This document shows positions 58,110-64,000 of a stretch of DNA of 64,000 nt, in pieces; the stretch's first letter is position 1, and every line of letters begins with the position of its first letter. A program made the translations under genes and the position numbers. The DNA comes from Polaribacter ponticola (GTDB lineage: Bacteria; Bacteroidota; Bacteroidia; Flavobacteriales; Flavobacteriaceae), in assembly GCF_026191475.2 (NCBI RefSeq), contig NZ_JAOSLC020000003.1:1457001-1521000 (forward strand), given 5' to 3'. Below the pieces are notes generated by a model. The model saw only the letters and a program-made list of their open reading frames with translations, did not search any database and was not told where the DNA came from.

Positions 58110-61100
58110 TTATACCTCAACAACATCAATTTTATCATTAATATAAATTAAGAGTTTTTTCTTTACTTTAAAGTCCATCGATTTTAAAACTCTCTCGTAC
58201 CTTAATAATTGCTGATGATGCTCTTTTGATTGATTTCCTGTTTTATAATCTATGACTACAACCTCATTTTTATCTGTAAAAACCAAACGATCTGGTATAA
58301 TTATTTGGTTATCCACATCTAGAATCTCTCTTTCATTAAAAACAGTTACAAACTCTGAAAAATAAAATTTTAAATCTATATGATTAACAATCAAAACAAT
58401 TTTCTCTTTAATAACTTCAAATTGATCTAAATTTATTAATCCTTGTTTATAATATTGAGCAACTACTTTACCTACATCTTCGTGTGATTTTATTCTAGAC
58501 AATATTTCATGAAATAAATTACCAAAACTAATAGCATCTCCTTGTTTAGTATTCCACAATTTTGAAGCGCTTGCTAATAAAATCACATTGTGTTCTTGCC
58601 AAGGTGTGGAAATAAATTTTTTATGCACTTCAGCTAAAGAACTATTCTCAACTTTTTTAGCTACTCTAGCACTATTACCAAAAAAATATTCTAAAACATC
58701 AGTATTCCAAAGATTTTTTTAATTAGATAATTAATAAAAATTCCTGAATAAAAATTTGTTTTTTCTTCACCTTTAGTAGAAATTTTCTTTTCTGTAATTA
58801 TATGCAATTGCTCAACAGCTCTTGTTAAAGCCACATACAATAAATTAAAATTATCTAGCTCTAGCTCTTCTCTTTGTTTATTATATATCTCTAAACCCCT
58901 ATTATTTACATAACTTAACTCCTTATTGTAATCAACCAAGAGTTCTTTAAAATTATCATAATTTTCTGGCAATTCATTTAACCAAACCTTTGGATTAATT
59001 TGTCTATAAATATCTACATCACAGGGAAAAATTACAACCGGAAACTCCAATCCTTTAGATTTATGAATTGTCATAATCTGAACAGCGTTTTTACTTTCTG
59101 AAGCAACAATGCTTAAGCGTTCTTTTTTTATTTCCCAGAATTCTAAGAAATCTGCTACATTGGTAGAATTTCGCTGCTGCTCCAATACAACATCTAAAAA
59201 AATTGAACATAAGCATCTGAAGTATTTAATAGATTAAAACCTCTTATAATCGCTTCAATTTTCTCGTAAAAAGGTAGCTGATAAAAAATCGAAACCTCAA
59301 ATGAGATTCCATATATTTTTAAATTCTCAAAAATAGTTTGGTTATCTAACTTTGCAAATTCTTTAAAGAAAAATGGTTTTGACTTATTTACGTTTAAATG
59401 TTCATGTAAAAAATACAACATATTAAAACGCGTTTCTTCATCGTTTGGGTTTTGTAATATTTTTAAGACATCAATAATAAAAATTACTTTAGCGCTATTT
59501 TGTATTAGTAATGTTTCAGACGAAATAATATCTACATTATTCTCAGTTAAATATTTTGCAATTGTAACTCCATCTTTTTTTGTGCGTGTTAAAATGCAAA
59601 TTTCATTCAAAGAAAATTGATTCTTTAATTGATTAATTCTCTCTAAAACTTTCTTAGGATACTTAATTTTTCTCTCTTCTTTATCTTTTTCATCTTCTAA
59701 AAAAGATAAAGAAACAAATCCTCCTTTTTTAGAATTCTCAACCTGCTTATTTCCTTCAACAAAAAGGTTTTTATAAGAGTTGTTTTGAAGAAAACCTCCT
59801 GTATGCTGGAAAAATGAGTTATTAAAATTTATTACTTCAGAATAGCTTCGATAATTCGTTTCTAAGCTTTTAATTTCTTTAAATACATGAAAAGGGTTTA
59901 CAGTGTCTGAACCTAACTCAATAAACTGTTCTGCCTTACCTCCTCGCCACCTATAGATAGCTTGCTTACCATCACCTACCAACAATAAATTACTATTTTC
60001 TTGCGCCAATGCATTATCTATTAAAGGAATTAAGTTTTGCCACTGCAACGTAGAAGTATCTTGCATCTCATCAATAAAATAATGCTGAAAACGCTGCCCA
60101 ATTCTTTCATAAATAAAAGGTGCTGGTTGCTCTTTAATATTATCAGAAATTAGTTGATTAAATTCAGAATTTAATTGAATGTTGTTTTCTTCTTTAATTT
60201 GCTCTAACTCTAAATTAATATTATTTAAAACTGCTAAGGGAATAATATTTTTTAAAGCCAATTTATTCATTAAAAATTGACTAAATATTTCTTTGGATTT
60301 GTTATAAAGCTCAATAATTTGTGGAACAATATTTTCTATTAATGACGCTACTTCACCTGTAGTCGATTTAGAATAATATTGTTGATTATCTATAGCTTTT
60401 TCAATAGTTAAACTTCTAGTTAAGTAATTAAAATTAAAAGATTTATCATTTATATCTTTAAAAAACTTCGGAATTGTAGAACGCATAAAGTCTTTATGCT
60501 CCAACCCTTTACTTTCTATTAACTCTAAACAATCTCCACCAATTCTTCGAAAGGTTTCTTTTAATTCTTTTTGATGCAGAAATAATTTCGATTTTAAATT
60601 TGTAAAATCTTCTAACTTTTTATTTGAAAGCAATCTAAAATGCCTTACATCATCTTCATTTAAAAGCACTTTAGCAAACTCATTTAAATCTCTAGAAATA
60701 TCCCAAGACTTATCATCATCAGTTTTATCTAAAGTATAATCTATTAAAAGTTTTGTTAGTTGTTTGTCTGTACCAATTTTAGAAATTAAAACATCTACAG
60801 CTTCACCTAATAATGAAATAGCATCCATTTCTACCTCAAAGTTAAGCGGTAAACCTAAATCGTAAGCAAAACTTTTAATTATTTTATGCGTAAAACTATC
60901 AATGGTAGTAATTGAAAATGCTGAGTAATGTTGTAAAATTACTTCTAAAATTTTTTTACTTCTTTCTTGTATAGTAAGTTTATCTACAGCAACTTCATTA
61001 ATAATAATTTTAAATAAATCATTTTGTTTACCATTTGCAAAGTCTTCTAGATTAGAAAGAACTCGCTCTTTCATTTCTCCTGCAGCTTTATTAGTAAATG

Positions 61101-61236
61101 TAATTGCTAAAACTTTCTGAAACGTAAAAACATCTTCAGAACTTAATAATACTTTTAAGTATTCTTTTACAAGAGTAAACGTTTTTCCACTTCCTGCGGA
61201 TGCATTATAAACTTCGAAAGTTGCTGGTTTTTGCAC
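58110..61236 (-). CDS. AddA/RecB-like UvrD-family helicase-nuclease, frame broken twice
   Basis: One protein of about 1,042 residues in three frames. Part 1 (61236 to ~59200): Walker A YNASAGSGKTFTLVKEYL, Walker B FIDEMQDTSTLQW, then VGDGKQAIYRWRGG. Part 2 (~59200 to ~58717): TIHKSKGLEFPVVIFP and NLLYVALTRAVEQLHII, the helicase 2A/2B end. Part 3 (to 58110): C-terminal RecB-type nuclease with VVVIDYKTGNQSKEH. One extra base in the run 59196-59202 gives VQFFLDVVLEQQRN, and one in 58714-58720 gives LIKKNLWNTDVLEYFFG. It belongs to double-strand break repair. An AddB partner is not in the window. Confidence 0.87.
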
Positions 61237-61292
61237 AGTAATATTTTTTATTGCAAAATAACCTTTTTAGCTCCAAAAGACAAAAATCTACA

Positions 61293-61336
61293 GAAAAGAA
61301 AAGCAGAATTTCAATTACAAAATTCTGCTTTTCTTA
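61293..61336 (-). terminator. intrinsic terminator after the ZIP transporter
   Basis: 14-bp stem AGAAAAGCAGAATT / AATTCTGCTTTTCT (61297-61310 and 61321-61334). It is 20 bp after the stop and upstream of the helicase start. Confidence 0.8.
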
Positions 61337-61355
61337 TATTTTTACAATTCAAATC

Positions 61356-62192
61356 TTAACCTAAACCAACATCCAAAGACATCATTACAATAAAACCGCC
61401 AATAAAACCAAGTGTGGCAATATCTGTATATTTATCTCTTTGGGTTTCTGGTATTACTTCTTCTACCACTACAAAAATCATTGCACCAGCTGCAAATGCT
61501 AAAGCGTAAGGTAAAATAGGTGTAAAAAACGAAACTGCTAAAGCTCCTAAAACTGCTGCAACTGGTTCTACGACTGCAGATAATTGTCCATACCAAAAAC
61601 TTTTTATTCTACTTATTCCTTGTCTTCTTAAAGGCATTGCAACTGCAAATCCTTCGGGAAAATTCTGAATTCCTATACCAATTGCTAAAGAAATTGCAGC
61701 AATAATCATTTCTGTTTGTTCAACTCCCACTAAAGTTGAAGCTGCCCCAAATAAAACACCAACAGCTAATCCTTCTGGAATATTGTGTAGTGTTATTGCC
61801 AAAACCAAAAGTGTAGACCTATGTAAATCAGTTTTTACACCTTCAGCTTCACTTTCTTTAAAATTAATATGTAAATGTGGTAAAATTTTATCCATACCAA
61901 ATAAAGATAAAGCACCTAATCCAAAACCAATTGCAGATGGCAAAACTTTTACAAAACCTTCTCCTGGGCTATTTTCTATTGCTGGCGCCAATAAACTCCA
62001 AAAACTTGCAGCAACCATTACACCTCCTGTAAAACCTAACATCCCATCTAAAACTGCTCTGTTTAACTTTTTGAAAAAGAAAACTAATGATGCTCCTAAA
62101 GCTGTTAATCCCCAAGTAAAAAGTGAGGCATATAATGCGGCTTGAATTGGATGTTCTTTTCCAAATGCAACTAATTGATCGAATGTACTCAT
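61356..62192 (-). CDS. ZIP-family (GufA-type) divalent metal transporter
   Basis: 278 residues with eight TM helices. ZIP signatures: [15 protein letters not shown] in TM4 and [14 protein letters not shown] in TM5, which supply the metal site, and VVEEVIPE in a later helix. Imports Zn, Mn or Fe; the ion is not decided by sequence. It overlaps the stop of the DtxR-type gene by four bases, so repressor and transporter are coupled, and metal control by that repressor is expected. Confidence 0.9.
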   Translation of the reverse strand: MSTFDQLVAFGKEHPIQAALYASLFTWGLTALGASLVFFFKKLNRAVLDGMLGFTGGVMVAASFWSLLAPAIENSPGEGFVKVLPSAIGFGLGALSLFGMDKILPHLHINFKESEAEGVKTDLHRSTLLVLAITLHNIPEGLAVGVLFGAASTLVGVEQTEMIIAAISLAIGIGIQNFPEGFAVAMPLRRQGISRIKSFWYGQLSAVVEPVAAVLGALAVSFFTPILPYALAFAAGAMIFVVVEEVIPETQRDKYTDIATLGFIGGFIVMMSLDVGLG

Positions 62193-62845
62193 GTCTTTTT
62201 TATGTATAAATTATTCGCTATTTTTTTTGATATTGAAAGTTTTTTATCATCAATTAAAATTGAGAAAGAATCATCAAAATCTTCTCTTTCTAATACTTTT
62301 ATTTGTTTTCCTAAAGTGATGCCTTTTCTGTCTAAAAACTGTAAAAATTCTGATGAAGAATCATCTACACCAACACAAATTCCTTTTTCATTTTTTGATA
62401 AAGTTGACAATAAACTTTTATCAATAGTTTTTAGATTTCCATCTTTATCAGGAATTGGATCTCCATGAGGATCGTGGGTTGGAAAACCTAATAAAGCATC
62501 TATTTGATTTATTAGTTTTGGAGATTTAATATGTTCTAATTGTTCTGCAACATCATGTACTTCATCCCAAGAAAAATTAAGTTTATCAACTAAAAAAACT
62601 TCCCAAAGTCTATGTTTTCTAATAACATTTGCTGCTATTTTTGACCCTTCCTCAGTTAGATGAACTCCATGATATTTTTTATAAACAACAACCTTTTTTT
62701 CTGATAGTTTTTTAATCATATCAGTTACAGAAGAAGCTTTCGTTTCTAATTTTTCTGCAATAGAATTTGTGCTAATTCCTTTATCTGAAATTGCACTTAA
62801 ATGATAAATTGCTTTTAAATAATTTTCTTCTGATTGACTAAACAC
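62189..62845 (-). CDS. DtxR/MntR-family metal-dependent repressor
   Basis: 218 residues, GTG start at 62845. Winged HTH ([40 protein letters not shown]), then the metal-binding dimerisation domain ([49 protein letters not shown]), and a FeoA/SH3-like C-terminal domain (~150-215). The Asp in THDPHG where DtxR has Cys leans towards MntR-type manganese sensing, which is inference. It is co-transcribed with the ZIP gene and divergent from a TonB receptor, with a shared operator between them. Confidence 0.92.
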   Translation of the reverse strand: MFSQSEENYLKAIYHLSAISDKGISTNSIAEKLETKASSVTDMIKKLSEKKVVVYKKYHGVHLTEEGSKIAANVIRKHRLWEVFLVDKLNFSWDEVHDVAEQLEHIKSPKLINQIDALLGFPTHDPHGDPIPDKDGNLKTIDKSLLSTLSKNEKGICVGVDDSSSEFLQFLDRKGITLGKQIKVLEREDFDDSFSILIDDKKLSISKKIANNLYIKKT

Positions 62846-62862
62846 ATCTTTAATTTAGACTA

Positions 62863-62870
62863 CAAACATA
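62863..62870 (-). promoter_or_regulatory. -7 box for the dtxR-zip operon
   Basis: Minus-strand TATGTTTG, perfect TAnnTTTG. A TTTAGAC half site (62854-62860) sits just downstream, near the predicted transcription start. Confidence 0.6.
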
Positions 62871-62895
62871 CAAAATTTTGATTTATAAAAACCTA

Positions 62896-62915
62896 TTTTT
62901 AGACAAGTCTAAAAA
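62896..62915. promoter_or_regulatory. predicted DtxR-family operator
   Basis: TTTTTAGAC-AA-GTCTAAAAA: two 9-bp arms. It sits between the divergent promoters, centred 20 bp upstream of the TonB-receptor -7 box centre, where a bound repressor would block RNA polymerase. Confidence 0.7.
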
Positions 62916-62921
62916 TTATTT

Positions 62922-62929
62922 TATATTTG
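62922..62929 (+). promoter_or_regulatory. -7 box for the TonB receptor
   Basis: TATATTTG followed by C, perfect TAnnTTTG, 15 bp before the ATG at 62945. Confidence 0.65.
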
Positions 62930-62944
62930 CAAAAAATATTTATA

Positions 62945-64000
62945 ATGAAAATAGGATTTTTTGTAAGTTTATTTTTGATTTCGTTTGTGTCTTTTGGGCA
63001 ATCTATTTCTGGAAAAATCAGCACTAAAAAAGGGAATACTTTACCATATGTAAATGTATATTTAAAGAAAACTAAAATTGGAACCTCTACCAATGAAAAG
63101 GGATTTTATCAACTTAATAACATAAAAAAAGGGAATTATACTTTAATAATTAGTAGTATTGGTTACAAAACAAAATCAGTTAAAATATCAGTTAAAGAGA
63201 ATCAAGTATTAATCAAAAATTTCTTTTTATCAGAAGATAATTCTTTAGATGAAATTGTAATATCTGGAACTCTAAAACCTATAAGTAAATTGGCAAGTCC
63301 AGTTCCTGTAGAAGTATATAGCGAAACTTTTTTTAAGAAAAATCCTACACCTTCTATTTTTGAATCTTTACAAAATGTAAACGGAGTTCGTCCGCAATTA
63401 AATTGCAATGTTTGTAATACTGGAGACATTCATATAAATGGATTAGAAGGTCCTTACACTTTTATTTTAATTGATGGAATGCCAATTGTTAGTGGACTTT
63501 CTACAGTGTATGGCTTAACAGGAATTCCACAGGCTTTAATAGAAAGAGTAGAAGTTGTTAAAGGCCCTGCATCTACATTATATGGTTCTGAAGCTGTTGG
63601 AGGAATTATAAATATTATTACAAAAAAACCAACAAATGCACCAAAATTAACAACAGATACTTTTGCAAGTTCTTGGGGAGAAGTTAATATGGATCTAGGT
63701 TTACGCTATAATTTAAATGAAAAAACACAAGGTTTATTAGGTGTAAATTATTTCAATTTTCAGAATAGAATAGATAACAATAATGACAATTTTACAGATT
63801 TAACACTGCAAAACAGAATATCACTTTTCAATAAAATCAATATTGATAGAAAAAGCAACAAGGTTTTTACAATTGCAGGAAGGCATGTTTATGAAGATAG
63901 ATGGGGAGGCGAAATGGACTGGAAAAAAAATACAGAGGAACAGACACTAAATATGGAGAAAGTATTTATACTAACAGGTGGGAAACCTTTGGAACTTACC
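62945..64000 (+). CDS. TonB-dependent receptor, 3' end outside window, frame broken at an A8 run
   Basis: Starts MKIGFFVSLFLISFVSFGQS (signal peptide), then a carboxypeptidase-D-like regulatory domain (~20-95: GKISTKKGNTLPYVNVYLKK, GNYTLIISSIGYKTKS), a plug domain (~115-220: GDIHINGLEGPYTFILIDGM, VEVVKGPASTLYGSEAVGGI) and the first barrel strands. The plug holds a CNVC pair (Cys154 and Cys157). Near the end the frame shifts: after GEMDW the family reads RGTDTKYGESIYTNRWE, which needs one more A in the run 63923-63930. It imports a metal chelate or similar ligand, as its place next to a DtxR operator suggests. Confidence 0.9.
   Translation, partial: MKIGFFVSLFLISFVSFGQSISGKISTKKGNTLPYVNVYLKKTKIGTSTNEKGFYQLNNIKKGNYTLIISSIGYKTKSVKISVKENQVLIKNFFLSEDNSLDEIVISGTLKPISKLASPVPVEVYSETFFKKNPTPSIFESLQNVNGVRPQLNCNVCNTGDIHINGLEGPYTFILIDGMPIVSGLSTVYGLTGIPQALIERVEVVKGPASTLYGSEAVGGIINIITKKPTNAPKLTTDTFASSWGEVNMDLGLRYNLNEKTQGLLGVNYFNFQNRIDNNNDNFTDLTLQNRISLFNKINIDRKSNKVFTIAGRHVYEDRWGGEMDWKKNTEEQTLNMEKVFILTGGKPLELT

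Overview
The window is AT-rich DNA (roughly 30% G+C by eye) from a member of the Flavobacteriaceae, most like a marine genus such as Polaribacter or Tenacibaculum. The evidence is the gliding genes gldB and gldC, a PorT-like barrel, a type IX secretion tail on a giant repeat protein, Bacteroidota-type promoters (TAnnTTTG -7 boxes), atpD-atpC set apart from the other ATP synthase genes, and AccD and DnaG proteins without zinc ligands. No tRNA, rRNA, CRISPR array, IS element or prophage was seen.

Layout. 1-12.5 kb is mostly core: porT-like gene, trmH-type methyltransferase, tamL-like lipoprotein barrel, fbaA, accD, rpsO-pnp, a folK/deoxynucleoside kinase fusion, gldC-gldB and nadE. 12.5-12.9 kb holds two paralogous 43-residue proteins. 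13-22.7 kb is core again: dnaG, clpX, clpP, tig, pyrH-frr and an RND/MMPL transporter. 22.8-33.1 kb is the accessory part: a PAS-LuxR regulator, a membrane protein with a P-loop ATPase domain, a MITE-like hairpin, a ~2,030-residue secreted leucine-rich-repeat protein with a perfect internal 1,095-bp duplication, a decayed luxR remnant, a lipoprotein and an intact luxR-type regulator. 33.3-50.4 kb is asnS, rpoN, an ExbB/ExbD cluster, ansA, a YugP-like protease, lepA, an EF-hand protein, a WD40-like lipoprotein, an M28 peptidase, dusB, a LolC/E-type permease and rbfA. 50.4-53 kb is a two-component system in which both kinase and regulator are interrupted. 53.3-64 kb is atpC-atpD, an OmpA protein, kbl, an AddA/RecB-like helicase, a DtxR/ZIP operon and a divergent TonB receptor cut by the window end.

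Two themes stand out. First, at least nine frameshifts in seven genes all lie in A or T runs of seven or eight, and each is repaired by adding one base. This points to run-length undercalling in the assembly, with real slippage as a less likely alternative. I give these genes as single loci. Second, the giant leucine-rich-repeat gene and the lipoprotein gene each carry a TACCTA...TAGGTA palindrome centred exactly 35 bp upstream of the centre of a consensus -7 box. Each palindrome lies just behind the 3' end of a luxR-type gene, one intact and one decayed. This looks like a duplicated regulator-operator-surface protein unit and is the best candidate for an undescribed local regulon. The twin 43-residue genes, each with its own promoter, are the best candidate for an undescribed small-protein family.
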